Shown one piece after another: positions 22,959-34,530 of a stretch of DNA of 64,000 bases. A program made the translations under genes and the position numbers. This stretch comes from Parasponia andersonii (Eukaryota > Streptophyta > Magnoliopsida > Rosales > Cannabaceae): positions 1,058,724 to 1,122,723 of the forward strand of contig JXTB01000036.1 of the NCBI GenBank assembly GCA_002914805.1, in the 5' to 3' direction. The notes beneath the pieces are model-generated. The model saw only the letters and a list, made by a program, of their open reading frames with translations. It searched no databases and had not been told where the DNA came from. Each line of letters begins with the position of its first letter. The stretch's first letter is position 1.

Positions 22959-24064
22959 TCTCGTGCTCCTTTAATTGTCAAGAACCATATGCTACGACCT
23001 TTCCATTTTGCATTAGTACTGCTCCTAGTCCCAGCTTCGATGCATCACTATAAATGTCAAACTGTCCTTCGTTTGATGGGATGGTAAGTATAGGTGCACG
23101 GGTAAGCCTATTCTTCAACTCTTGAAATCTTTCTTCACACTTCTCCGTCCATTCGTATTTCTTTCCTTTTTTTGTAAGGGCCGTGAGGGGAGCAGGGAGC
23201 TTTGAAAATCCGTCTACAAATCTTCGGTAATAGTCAACTAATTCCAAAAAACTCCTCACTTCAGTCACGGTTTTGGGTGCTGCCCAATTGTTCACTACCT
23301 CTATCTTGGAAGGATCTACGACAACTCCTTCCTTTGCAACCATATGTCTTAATAAATGGACTCGGTCTAGCCAGAATTCGCACTTAGAGAATTTGACATG
23401 GAGGCGGTGTTCCCTTAACTTCTGTAATACGAATTTGAGGTGTTGTTCGTGTTCCTCATAAGACCTTGAGTAAATCAAGATATCATCGACAAAGACTATG
23501 ACAAATTTGTCCAAGTATTCCTTGAACACTTTATTCATCAGGACCATAAATGCCGCAGGAGCATTGGTTAGCCTAAAAGACATCATTAAGAACTCATAAT
23601 GCCCATATCGCATTCGAAAGGCAGACTTCAAAATATCACTCTCTTTAATTCTCAGTTGATGATAGCCCGATTGCAAATCGATCTTTGAGAAAACTGCAGC
23701 TCCTTTTATTGATCGAATAAGTCCTGTATCCTTGGCAAGGGATATTTATTCTTTATGGTCACCTTATTCAATTCTCTATAGTCGATGCACATTCTGAATG
23801 TTCCATCTTTCTTCTTCACAANNNNNNNNNNNNNNNNNNNNNNNNNNNNNNNNNNNNNNNNNNNNNNNNNNNNNNNNNNNNNNNNNNNNNNNNNNNNNNN
23901 NNNNNNNNNNNNNNNNNNNNNNNNNNNNNNNNNNNNNNNNNNNNNNNNNNNNNNNNNNTCTTATCTAGAATATTAGCTAGATATCCTAGACACCCGTTAC
24001 TCAACATTCTCCTTGCTTGCATTGCTGAGATCATCACTCAAGGTTGCTTCTTAATATCTCTATT
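22959..24064 (-). pseudogene. RT and proximal RNase H of element D, with assembly gap
   Basis: Reverse transcriptase copies element RNA into DNA. The open part at 22978-23676 shows [22 protein letters not shown], the catalytic FVDDILIYS, and the connection region up to the RNase H start ([16 protein letters not shown]). The linker between protease and RT (ISAMQARRMLSNGCLGYLA) is at about 23960-24040. The RT N terminus is partly hidden by 137 Ns. Upstream of 23676 a frame change near 23690 is visible. Confidence 0.85.
23822..23958. other. Assembly gap (137 N)
   Basis: A run of 137 unknown bases lies inside the RT-coding part of element D, between the protease-RT linker and the fingers domain. 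The size may be nominal. Confidence 0.99.
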
Positions 24065-24379
24065 TTAAGTGAAATTTTCTTCTCCTAGAGATTTGAACGT
24101 GATTCTTTGACTTCGACATTTAATGTTAGAATTATATCTTCCCAAGAAGTTCATTCCTAGAATGACATCATAATCAATCATTCCTAAGATGACTAGGTCA
24201 GCATACAGCTCCCTAGTAGCTATAATTATTGGAATATGTCTTATCCAATAATTCGTTGTCAAAGTTTCAGCTGAAGGTAGAGCTACATTTAAAGTTCTAG
24301 TCATTTTATCACTATTTTGAGCCATTCTTTTGGCAAACACATGTGATACAAAACAATGCGTAGCACCAGAATCAAACAA
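24065..24379 (-). pseudogene. Retropepsin (protease) of element D
   Basis: The aspartic protease that processes Gag-Pol. The active-site motif FDSGATHCFVS opens the domain, and the second conserved block YDVILGMNFL lies about 75 residues later. The frame is open for 104 codons and leads directly into the RT linker. Length and motifs are normal for a gypsy retropepsin. Confidence 0.85.
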
Positions 24380-24414
24380 GACATATGCATTTTAAGTGGC
24401 AACAGATAGCTGAC

Positions 24415-25665
24415 CTATGACCACATTAGAGGTTCCCACATCTGCATTCTCCCTCGTAAAGGCATAGACTTGGGCAGCAGTTTCTGGAGGTGTCTCCAAT
24501 CTTCCTTGACCAATCTGGGGTCCTTCAAGTTTGATCTGCATATTGTCAATTTGAGGTCCTTACAGCTTAGACGTGGTTGACAGGTTAGCTTGATTCTATT
24601 TACTGTAGCAGTTCTTAGCATAATGACCCTCCTTGCCACAGAGGTAACAGGTGTTTGAGTCAAGCGACATTCTCCAGGGTGTTTCTTCCCATACTTAGGA
24701 CATGGTAGAAATTCTACCTTGGCCTTCTTTTGCTGTTGAAGTTCTCTTTTTTGGTTTCTTTGGCCACCAAAATTATTCATTCTCTTCTTTCCACTATAAT
24801 TATTGTGGTTATCATTGTTGTTGTTCTGGATCTTGTTATGGCTGGATTGGGTCCCAAATACTCTTTGGTTATTATCTTGATTCGAAATACTTTTTTCATT
24901 CTTCCTTGGCTTGAACAAGACGATATTATGCTCTGAGTGCTCTTCCCACACATTCTACAACTGTAGTTGGTGGGTTGTCGCCACTATCAATGACAACTGC
25001 TAATTCAGGGTGAAACATTTCGAGCATCCTCCTTACTCATTCTTCTTCAGTAGGTACCAAGATACAGTCTTGCAAGTTGGTCGAAGTGACTATCATACTC
25101 CCTTATTTGATGTCAATCAATTCATTTTGCTGGGCCGCATCGCCATACGATTATAGTATTTTTGGTTGAATTCATGGATGAAATCATTCCATGACATTTC
25201 TCTGAAATTTCTTCCCATTTTGTCTGTCTCCCACCAATATCGTGCATCTTTCTTCAGGACATAAGACACACATAACACCTTTTCATGGTCACTAAGGTTC
25301 ATAAAATCTAGGATGGTTTGGATTGACAATAACTATTCTTCGGCCACCAAAGGATCCGTCGATCCTTCAAGCTCAGTAGGACACATCTTTCTGAAGCGTT
25401 CATAAAGTGGTTCTTGGCGCTCCACATGTGGATCATGTAATACCGATTCTGGCTATAGTATTGGTTATTCCTCTTGAGGCAGAGGTTCTTTATTATCCAC
25501 TTGAGGTTTGATATTCTCTTGGCATTGTTGCCTTAGTTGCTTTTGAAGGTTCCTCATCTCCTTTTCTTGAGCTTGGAGTCGTTGTTGCAAGTTAACTACA
25601 AGATTGCTTAGGTCAAGTGCTTCGAGTGCATTTATTGGACTTGCTTATGGTCTTCCTCTTGCCAT
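24415..25665 (-). pseudogene. gag of element D (pol-proximal)
   Basis: The probable start is the ATG at 25663-25665 (MARGRP), followed almost at once by a stop. A coiled-coil stretch (LQQRLQAQEKEMRNLQKQL) lies near 25520-25590. The capsid core is open at 25117-25329 (ILDFMNLSDHEKVLCVSYVLKKDARYWW..), a classic retrotransposon gag fold. Zinc-knuckle region: CPKYGKKHPGEC near 24680-24710 and a second Cys-rich segment near 24610-24650. Several stops and frame changes are present. This gag sits directly before the protease and is the normal one. Confidence 0.8.
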
Positions 25666-25841
25666 TTTTTTTGTTTTTAGTTGACTCCTATTAGTTCAAG
25701 GTATCATTAGTTATCTCGACTTTAATTATGAGGAAAAAGGATAAATTAAGTAATAAGACATACATTGTTTCATAATTATATTATTTCATTAACTAAGGTA
25801 CAAGATAAGAACATATAAATATTTCTAGTCTATTCTTATAC

Positions 25842-26744
25842 TTAATCTCTCCTATTAGTGTTTGAAGGTTCACTAGGGTTTTCTTCCAGATCATTTTCTG
25901 GGTCTTCTTCAGAGTCTTCCTCATTGTCATTAGTGTGTCCTTGTCCAGTGGGCATGGTTTTCTCTGCATCTATTCGTGGTCGCACTCTTCTTTGCTTTTC
26001 TCCTAGGTCTCCTTGTTGGGAAGGTGTTCTTGTGGCATTCCCACGAGATGATACTTTAGCCATACTTTGTTCCATTTTCCTTTGATATTCCTCTTCCGCA
26101 TGAATTGCCTCTGAACTAATACGTTCGAGATTTATATCAATAAGTGGGTTCCGCATGCATCTTCGGATATGACTTGCGACTCCATTCCAATAAGTTATAA
26201 GCAGGATATTATTAGGCCATATGGGAGGGAATAAGCGAACAACTTCCTCAGAAAAACAGATGTTATATTCTTCCATAGATTCGCCAGGCCGGGATTCCCA
26301 TCTGTTTCTCACAAAGTCAAAAGCTCATTCTTGTAATTGCGTCTCTGTTGTTGAAATCTCTATTGGATTGTTATGGTATTCTATTTGTGAAAAGCGTGCT
26401 ATGATTAATCTGCAGAATGTTTCCCAACTCATATTGTCTGCAATGTATCCTGATGCTTGCCACCATACTCGAGCATTATTTCGTAGTTGCATAATTGCAA
26501 GAGTGGTCCATTCATACTCTTGGATACGACATGCTCGTAAAATTTGTTCTGTTTCATAAAGCTAATTCCCTAACGTTTCGGGTGTAGATTCTCCCAAGTA
26601 ATATGGTGGTCGTCTTGCTCTAAAGGCAGCCACTGCTGCGGCTCCAAAGGTTGAGTAATTTTTCGGTCCATCAGAATGTCGATTATTAGGGCGTCCATTA
26701 CTATTACATAATACATTCTTAAGGTTAAATAACGTACTAAGCAA
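25842..26744 (-). pseudogene. Second, upstream gag-like ORF of element D
   Basis: Between the PBS and the normal gag lies another capsid-like sequence. Read on the minus strand it has FRARRPPYYLGES near 26600-26640, then (in another frame) a WTTLAIMQLRNNARVWWQAS stretch near 26470-26520, an F.RLIIARF-type block near 26400, and an open 156-codon frame (26312-25842) starting NRWESRPGESMEEYNICFSE. It ends with a highly charged acidic tail (ENDLEENPSEPS). The layout W..R..W..F..Y.....E.Y resembles gag capsids. About 175 non-coding bases separate it from the normal gag start. Its role is unknown. Confidence 0.6.
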
Positions 26745-26809
26745 AATTCTACTTACTTGAGTTGTCTAAAATATTGTGGAGGGATGCGAGGTAGGATGGC
26801 AAGATACCT

Positions 26810-26821
26810 GCTCTGATACCA
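26810..26821 (-). other. tRNA-iMet primer binding site of element D
   Basis: The minus strand reads TGGTATCAGAGC, complementary to the 3' end of initiator tRNA-Met, two bases inside the 5' LTR. Confidence 0.9.
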
Positions 26822-26823
26822 AC

Positions 26824-29800
26824 TATAACGACCAGACTTTTCTGACCATTAACTACTTACCTTTTTAGCTTAAAACAAATTTAGATGCTGAAAATTCATG
26901 ACAAATTTTTTTTTTTGCTTTTATTTCTTTTTAAGAGATTTATATTCATAACTAACAATTTACTTTAATTTTGAAAACAAGTAAATGCTTCTCAATAGTT
27001 AAGTCCCCTTTATTTAAATTTGATTATAAACTTTTTATTAAGGTGATTTAAATAATGCACAACCATAAAGGGCTCGCAGGTGAGGAGGGGGGTCACATAC
27101 GGACCACTAAGTCCCAAGCTCTCCTTAGACAGTTTAGGTCTTTTTGACAGAACCCTTTATATTTTCCATTTATTTAAATCAAAACATTTTCTCTTTTATA
27201 TCAAAAAAATGTTTGTTTAACTTCTATTAAATTGAAATACATTTTCAAGTTCAATTTGATTAAATCATGCATTAAGATATAAAATGCTAAGTTATAAGTA
27301 CGTTTTTTCAACAACATCAAGCTTACATAATTGAAATCATTTGTCTCATAATAAAACATATGCAGAAAAAATTTTAATGGTGGTATTTCATTGCCCGTGC
27401 CTCCCATCATCCCCGCCTTAATTCCAGCTAACCCATCAATCAAATCAGAGGTTTTTTTCATTTGGTACCTATAGCATGGATACTCATAAAATATGAGTTT
27501 TTGCTCAGTAAGTACAATGAAATTCTCACAAAACATTTTACTTATGAACAAACAATTCTCTTTTTTTTTTTTTGAAAGTTCAGTAATGCTCTTTTATGAA
27601 ATCATTATTTTACGCTTTATTATAAGATATTGTATCACGATTTTATCTCATTCTTGATTATAAAGTCTTTTATCTTTCTTATGGGCCCTGATATATGTAC
27701 TGAGTGTGCACTACCAAATGAGAAATCAGGCGAGCTACCCAACTGAAAACACCCATGGTCATAATCTTAACATACTTTTCCTCGGGAATCCTCGCTTAGG
27801 GTAGGTCGGTCTTATTTTTCCTCAGATATCCTCACCAAGTGGATATTGGTACGACACCTTTAAATTCTTTATCTTATTTAGTCTTTTCTTAATATGAGTG
27901 GATATGCTTCAATGAACCCAAACTTATATTCAACTATCGTAGCATTTCCTTTATTAAAGTATGTTGAAGTATGATAACATTGTAAAGTAAGCATACGTCA
28001 TTTTTTTTTTCCTAGTATAGGAAAAGTATCTTTATAAGCATATATTATACATAGGTCAGACAATAATAATATAAAGGCAAGTGAATACATGAAATTAATT
28101 CAAACATATCATACTGTAAACATGAAATATTTTCAACCATCCATGCCATAGGTAAAATTGTACTTACCTCGTAGTAGGATTGTTCTAGTTCCACTCGTTA
28201 ATTACATACGTCTAGATCGAAATTTGCCCTGATGTATACATACTCTATTTATTAGAGAAAATTTAAACTGGCCTTATACTTTTTATTTATTTATTTATTA
28301 TTATTATTATTATTTTACTTCTATTTATTTAGTGGACTTAAAATATTTAAGACTCAGTCTTGATCCAGCATAAAACTTCATATTTAATAAGCAATGTCAC
28401 ACTATATTCATTGACTAATTTATACTTTCACTTAGATGGATGAGATTTGATTCTCCTTAACCTTGATCATAGTGATCGTTTTATTCTATCAATAATTTGG
28501 TTATTGATTTGATTAATATCATCCTAAATCATTTAAGTTTCCTTATTTATATTTCTTTTCATCAAATACTTTGAATTATTCTTGATTAATTTCTTTATTC
28601 GTAATTAAGGGTCCTAATATAATAATTGAGTCAATCATACTAAGGGATATACAAATTTAATATCTAAAATCATACTTGGACTAAATATTATTTAGTATTG
28701 ATCGTGCTTTTTAGGCCTATCACTAAACTTCGACAAAACACAATAAGAGGTATACCTTACTTATTTCCTATAATTGATTTCATGTCTTTAAACTTAAGTA
28801 AATCTTTTCTTATCCCAATTAGAGATCTAAATATATATATATATATATATTTTTTATTCTTATACCAAATTTTTAACCTAATATTTCAAGTTTTATAATT
28901 TATATTTTTACCCAAAATCTTAAGATTTCTAACATTTATGCCATCTAATGGTAAATATTGAGTTATATCTTATTATTCTTTTTTTTTTCTTTTGTTAAAG
29001 ATTCTTCCTTTATTTACTTTTACAGTTTAAACAAGTCTTAAAATTGCCTAAAATAACTTTTTCACATATGACCCATATTTTGTCAGAATTACACTTTTGA
29101 CCCAAATACTCAAAATTTTTGCATTTTAGTCCTTCCAACTCTTGAGCAAACATCTTTAATTTTTGGAAAGCATTTCTAATGGTTAAAAATCTATTCTTAA
29201 GAATCTAGGTCTAAATCATTAAGTTTAGTTCATTTTCATGCATATTTTATTTAAGGTCTTATACTAAAAAAAATCTTCCACTTTTTGTGTTTAGTCATTT
29301 TGATTTTACTATTATTATTATTATGAAGTATTCATATTTAGAAGCTTAAGAAATCAACAAAATAAGTCTCAATGTAATATAAATTATATAACATCTAAAG
29401 TAGGTCAAATATGTTATTACCTATTTATTCTTTAATATAATCTATTTAAACACATAATAAGTAAGGCAAGGTAATAAATACCTTCAAAGTTTGGATCTTC
29501 TTTCTTACATCTCCACCATAAAATTAAGTACTCTTTTCTCTTGATTATAATTCTAAATTTCTAGAGTCGATGGGTAAAATATTGTATCTTTTGTGGATTT
29601 AGAAGAAAGTGAGGTAGAAAGAGTTTTTTTTTTTTTTTAGAAGGAATAATTAGAAATATGAAGATAGTTTTGGCTAAGTAATTTGAAAGGTTAAGCATGA
29701 ATTTGAATTGTCAAATGAATAATCTATTTATAGGCCATCCATGGAAGATATCCAATAATACATAATTTCACATTCCATTAAATAATCCAATCATCATTAT

Positions 29801-30654
29801 TATCAATTTGTCAAAATATCTTCTTTTCCTACTCCATTACCTTATCTTTTACTTTTTTTTTTTGCTCATCCACTATTTTTGTCTCTAATCTTTCTTCTTT
29901 TTCAATTATTTGGAATCTAATACCACTAGCTCCCAAAAAAAGTCTCTACTATATTAATATTTTTTATAGCTTTTGAATTATTTTGAAGACAAAAGTTACT
30001 AATTAGTTTTGTCTACGTCTTGCACTTTGAATTATGGCCACTAATTTCCAAAGAACATTTCCATTATGATTTTCCTTTTTTCCTACCTTTTGAATTACCC
30101 ATTAACTTTTTCCCCTTCCTTTTCTATTCCATTCATTTAAAGTTATTACCTTCCTAAGATAAAACTTTACTACTTTTCATCTTTTTCTATAACTTATTTT
30201 TCACCCTTAGATTGATTTGTCTACTTAACTCTTTATGTACTTAAATCCTAGCCTTTCAAATTATGGCATGGTACTATTTGGGTGTAACTATTATCTTTCG
30301 ATTATAAAATGTAATAATTTTAATGTGACATAAACATGTCACATTTTTAATTAGGTTATATTGATGTACATAATATAATTATTATAAAATCAATTTATTA
30401 TTAAGGAAAACAGGTTATATTGATGTACATAATATAATTATTGTAAAATCAATTTATTATTAAGGAAAACTAACTTAGAAATTCTAAGTTAAAATGAGAA
30501 TTGACTATAGTTTTCTCACGTAATAAAATTTCATATTAAAATGATACTACACACATAATTTCAAGTATTTGTGAATGCAAACTTAATAAAATTCGACACT
30601 AAGTATATAATAATTCTACTAAATTACAAGTCTAAAGATTTCTAGGGGGTGACA
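26824..30654 (-). repeat. 5' LTR of element D (right copy)
   Basis: A 3831-bp partner of 14567-18330, starting TATAACGACCAG (TG mutated to TA) and ending GGGGGTGACA. A 59-bp tandem duplication (30353-30470) explains most of the length difference from the left copy. High similarity over 3.8 kb indicates a fairly recent insertion compared with elements B and E. Confidence 0.9.
30353..30470. repeat. 59-bp tandem duplication in the element D 5' LTR
   Basis: The segment from AGGTTATATTGATG to AAGGAAAAC occurs twice in succession (30353-30411 and 30412-30470) with one base different. The left LTR has it once (about 18090-18150). Confidence 0.9.
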
Positions 30655-32275
30655 CTCAAACCCTTTTTATCATAATTTTATAATATTTATGCAAATATTT
30701 GATATGCATATTTTTTTTCTTTTTTTAAAAAGAAAACAACTTTATTAATACTTAAATAAAGGTTATAATCGCAAATTTAGTTATATATAACATCTTACAA
30801 TGAGATTCAAGAAATCGATTTATAAACTTGAAAATTAAAAAAAAAAAAAAGCCTTTAGATCTCAGAGCTTAGGTAGTTTCGATAATAATCTTGGAAAAAA
30901 AACTCTATGAAAGATAAAATAGAATTCTTCAATGACTCGTTTTGATTCTTCATAATCCGAATTAGTATTTCTGATTGATTCACTAAAAGAGATTCTACTA
31001 ACTCCGATCCACCATAATAAGTACCTCTCCAAATCTAAATAAAAAATGAACAATTGAACAAACAAAGAAAATCCTATAATATGTTTATATACTCGACATA
31101 CTAAATATAAAAAAGCAACTAATCTTTGTATATTTCTTCCACGTTATGTTAGACTTCAATTTGTTTTCAAAAATGTTTTGCTCGTATATAAATATTTAAA
31201 ATTTCATCTAATTGAGGCATCTTAATTCAATGATAATTTAGTATTTTTATTTTCTATGGAAAAGAAAGCGTACATTAGTTAGTTTTTTCTAATTTTTGTT
31301 GATACTCTTTGCAGCGGCTTGACGATTTTTTTTTTTTAATGTTTTTTGCAATGTCAACGATTGTCTTCTAAAAAAAAAAAATTTTGAAACTATTTTTAAA
31401 TTTAAATGCTAATCAGGTTCTAAATATGATTCTTTCCCTTTATTGAAAAAAACATATCGTTCTTTCTTCTTGTTTTTTGTTTTGTTTAATTTTTTCCATT
31501 AATATTTCATTTCATCAATAGTATTAATTGTGGGAAAAAACAAATATTTGAGTTGAAATAACTTAAACATTATTGTGCCAATTGAGGCAAGCTCAATTGG
31601 TTTAGGATTCTTGGGAATGTGTGTGAGTGTGTGGGTAGAAATAAGTTCAAATACTAGTTAAGTCAATTTATATATTGTAATTTAAATTTACCTTATCCCA
31701 ATAGGGCAGATAATATGTGCTTTATTCATATTTGAGATGGGGGGTACAGGTACAAATTTAAATATTCAATGTACATATATGTAACTCGTCCCTATCCTAA
31801 ATATAATATATCAGAGAAAATATATAAAATATAACTAGTAAAATTATATCAATGCATAAAAAAAGAAATATATGTGTTTATTTTATATTATATTATTACT
31901 TAATTAGACATTCAATTTTGCAATTTGATTGTGTTGGATTTGAACTTTTTTATATTTTTGTTTAGTATGAGATTATAATTACTTTCATCTTAATGGGTAG
32001 GGTTACTTTATACTTGAGAAGGGTAATATAAGTATCCTAGCAATGGGTAAGGCAATGGTACAACTATTTTTTCTAGGGTAGGCGTGGAATATGCATAGTT
32101 CACTCGTTGCCTTCGCTATACATACTTACAAATATGTACGAAACAAAACAAGCTAGAATCCAAGGCATACTTTCCGAATTGTAGAAACTAAACTTTATAA
32201 AAAATGTAGGTTTTAGTTCAATTTCTCTTAGCCATTTCAAATTACGAGGTTTAGGCATAAACATAAGTACCATAT
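30655..32275. other. AT-rich intergenic DNA between elements D and E
   Basis: No coding region with recognisable motifs. A possible SINE is listed separately. Long A and T runs are common (30835-30850, 31325-31340). Confidence 0.55.
31577..31740 (+). mobile_element. Possible tRNA-derived SINE
   Basis: GCAAGCTCAATTGG (31588-31601) resembles a Pol III A box (TGGCTCAGTTGG). AAGTTCAAATACT, about 60 bp later, resembles a B box (GGTTCGAATCC). This spacing and the following T-rich tail suit a plant SINE. Ends and target duplications were not identified. Confidence 0.35.
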
Positions 32276-32895
32276 TATTACGCCCCCGCTTATTTGACAT
32301 CTCAAAATCCAAATATTGTTACCTATGGCTCTAAGATCCTCTAGAATATAGTGGACACTTCTAGAATGATCAAGAGAGGTCTTGACCATGCTAGAAGACT
32401 CTAGATAGTGCTACGAAGTCCTAAAGGGCTCTAAATAAGACCAGATGGTGTTAGATGAGTTGGAATAGTCTTAAAAGCTCCTAGAATGACTTCGAAGAGC
32501 CAAGATGATAGGAGAACCTCCTAGAAGGATCTGAACCATGCTTGTTCTAGATTTCTCCATATAAATATCTTTGTAGATATTACTACTTTAATTAGGAATA
32601 TTCTAGACTCTTTGTAAGATCATTCTACTTGGCACACTCATAACCATTGGTTGGTTTAGGCTTTGCCTATATAAAAAACCCCTTGGGTTCATTTGTACGC
32701 ATGTCCTATTTGTAAGAGTTGTAAGCATTCTAAGAGTAATATAAAGCTTTCATTCACTCAAGCTTTCTTATCCTTTGCCACTTTGTCTCAAAGCTTACTC
32801 TAAATCCCTTTCTTGAGTGCCGGTAGGCTGGCTTAGTTCGACGGACTGTGCTAAGTGCCGCATGATTATCTAGTTTAAGACTAGGATCGTGATAG
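32276..32895 (+). repeat. 5' LTR of element E
   Basis: A 620-bp LTR pairing with 37573-38227 and with the single LTR of element F at 44466-45142 (reverse orientation). It lacks a roughly 35-bp stretch with ATATATACTACTCATC present in the other copies. Confidence 0.88.
32668..32675 (+). promoter_or_regulatory. TATA box of element E 5' LTR
   Basis: TATATAAA in GCCTATATAAAAAACCCC. The 3' LTR copy is mutated (TATACAAAG at about 38000), and element F keeps TATATAAA on the minus strand at 44706-44713. Confidence 0.65.
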
Positions 32896-32897
32896 TG

Positions 32898-32909
32898 TGG
32901 TATTAGAGC
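32898..32909 (+). other. tRNA-iMet primer binding site of element E
   Basis: TGGTATTAGAGC, one change from TGGTATCAGAGC, two bases after the LTR end. Confidence 0.85.
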
Positions 32910-32948
32910 TTTGGTTACTCATTATATCTTGATGGTTCCATTGTCTAT

Positions 32949-34123
32949 ATGAAGACCATGGTGATAACTTTTGACCCTGTTGAAGTTGGTGCTTCTGAAC
33001 ATGGGCGTGTTGAAGAGAAGAAGGGTGCTACCCATGGCAAGTCAAGGGACGTGCTAACTAGCTTGGAGGCTAGAGTGTCCCGACTAGAGTCCAACTTAGG
33101 TGCATTGGGTGAGCGAGTAGACGATCTAGATAGCCAGTGCAATAGTTTGGAAACCGAGGATACGGAGATCCACAGCGGCACCAAAGATGCACTTAGTAGG
33201 CTAGAGGCCAATTTAAGGTGCAAGATTGAGTCCCTTTATTCGAAGATTGCCAAGGTATGAGATCTCTTCCAAAGAGAACTCACTAATATTTTACTTAGAG
33301 TAGATGAGATGGGTGGTGATCTTACTTGTGCAGGCAAGCGGTGGCTATGGGGGTGACCACCAAAATAACTATTAAGGTAAAAAAGGTCAAGGTGCCTAAA
33401 CTAATGACTTTCAATGGTACTCGAAATGCTCAGAAAGTTGAGAACTTTCGATGGGGACTCAAGCAATACTTCAAGGTCGCCGGTGTGATGGACGATGTCA
33501 GTAAAATTCATAATGTTGCCTTGTATCTAACCGATACTGCCATGCTATGGTAAAGGCAAAGACATAGAGAGATTCAACAAGGGGTGTGCACCATAGCCAC
33601 CTTTAATAATTTCAAGAGAGAGCTTAAGAGGCAATTCTTCTCCAAAAATGCCGAAGAAGAGGCAAGAGGTCGTCTTCACTGCCTTAAACAATATGGCAGT
33701 ATTAGAGACTACGTGAAAAAGTTTACCACACTCTTGTACAAAGTCTCTGACACTTCAGTTAAAGATGCTATGTTCTTATTCATGGATGGCCTTCAGAATT
33801 GGGCAAAGTTAGAGCTCAAGCGTCGTAGTGTCCAGGACTTGGCCGATGCTATTTCTATAGCTGAGAGCATTGTTGATTACTCTACTAACAAGGACCCTTC
33901 TAAAGCCAAAGATAAGAAGGGTAATGGAGCAAAGAATGGGAGAGAGCAAACAAAAGGAAGAAAATGGAATAAAGATAGTTACTCCTATAAGCACAAGGAC
34001 AAGAGTAAGGCGAAAGAAGATCGTGACTTCTCCAAGCCAAGAGTCAAGTGCTTCCTTTGTGATGGGCCACATTGGGCACACGAGTATCCCAAAAAGAAAG
34101 CTCTTAACACCTTAATCACCTAG
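32949..34123 (+). pseudogene. gag of element E
   Basis: The start codon at 32949 opens a charged N-terminal segment with a long coiled coil (LTSLEARVSRLESNLGALGE.., about residues 35-90), closed by a TGA at 33258. The capsid region resumes at 33326 (LMTFNGTRNAQKVENF..) and 33584-34123 (FNNFKRELKRQFFSKNAEEEAR). A lysine-rich stretch leads to a zinc knuckle CFLCDGPHWAHEYP, in which the last cysteine is Tyr. The gag of element F has the same order. Frame breaks separate the blocks. Confidence 0.8.
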
Positions 34124-34218
34124 CCTAGCTAAGAAGGAGATGATAAAGAAGATGGTGATGCACGTGTTAGTTCCTTGTAACTCCATAATGCCTTACAATC
34201 GGCCCCTAAGTCACAAGC

Positions 34219-34530
34219 TAAGTGCCTACTCTTTGTAGATATAACAATTAATGGCAAGGCCACTAAAGCCTTGGTTGACACGGGTACATCCCATAACTTC
34301 ATCTCTATTGAGGAAGCTAGGAAGTTGGGCTTGTCGGTATCCCAATGGAGGAGGCAATAAATTTAGTGGCACGCCCCATCCATGATATTGGTCATGGTGT
34401 CAGGGCTAGGCTAGGTACATGGGCTGGTCAACTTGACTTATCAGTAGTGCCAATGGATGATTTTGTGATGATACTTAGTTTGGAGTTCCTTGATACAATG
34501 TAGGCATTTTTTGCTCCTTTTACCGACTCT
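34219..34530 (+). pseudogene. Protease of element E, frameshifted
   Basis: The active-site block ALVDTGTSHNFISIEEARKLGL is visible at about 34270-34330. The frame then breaks near 34350, and the continuation (ARPIHDIGHGVRARLGTWAGQ.., LSLEFLD near 34480) lies in another frame. This is the retropepsin domain that should process the polyprotein; it cannot be expressed intact. Confidence 0.75.

Larger units (their letters stand above)
14567..30654 (-). mobile_element. Element D: 16-kb Tekay-like chromovirus with nested insertion
   Basis: Two long direct repeats, 14567-18330 and 26824-30654, bracket a minus-strand gag-pol. Flanks CTTAA (14562-14566) and CTCAA (30655-30659) differ by one base and fit a 5-bp TSD. 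The PBS for tRNA-iMet (26810-26821) and a PPT (18331-18345) have the right positions. Domain order on the minus strand is gag-like ORF, gag, protease, RT, RNase H, integrase, chromodomain-like C terminus, which with the very long LTRs fits the Tekay/Del lineage. A 2824-bp solo LTR (20130-22953) splits RNase H, and 137 unknown bases lie in RT. Confidence 0.88.

Noticed and set aside
24702-24936. + strand open frames opposite the gag zinc-knuckle region of element D
   Set aside because: Shadow frames of the minus-strand gag.
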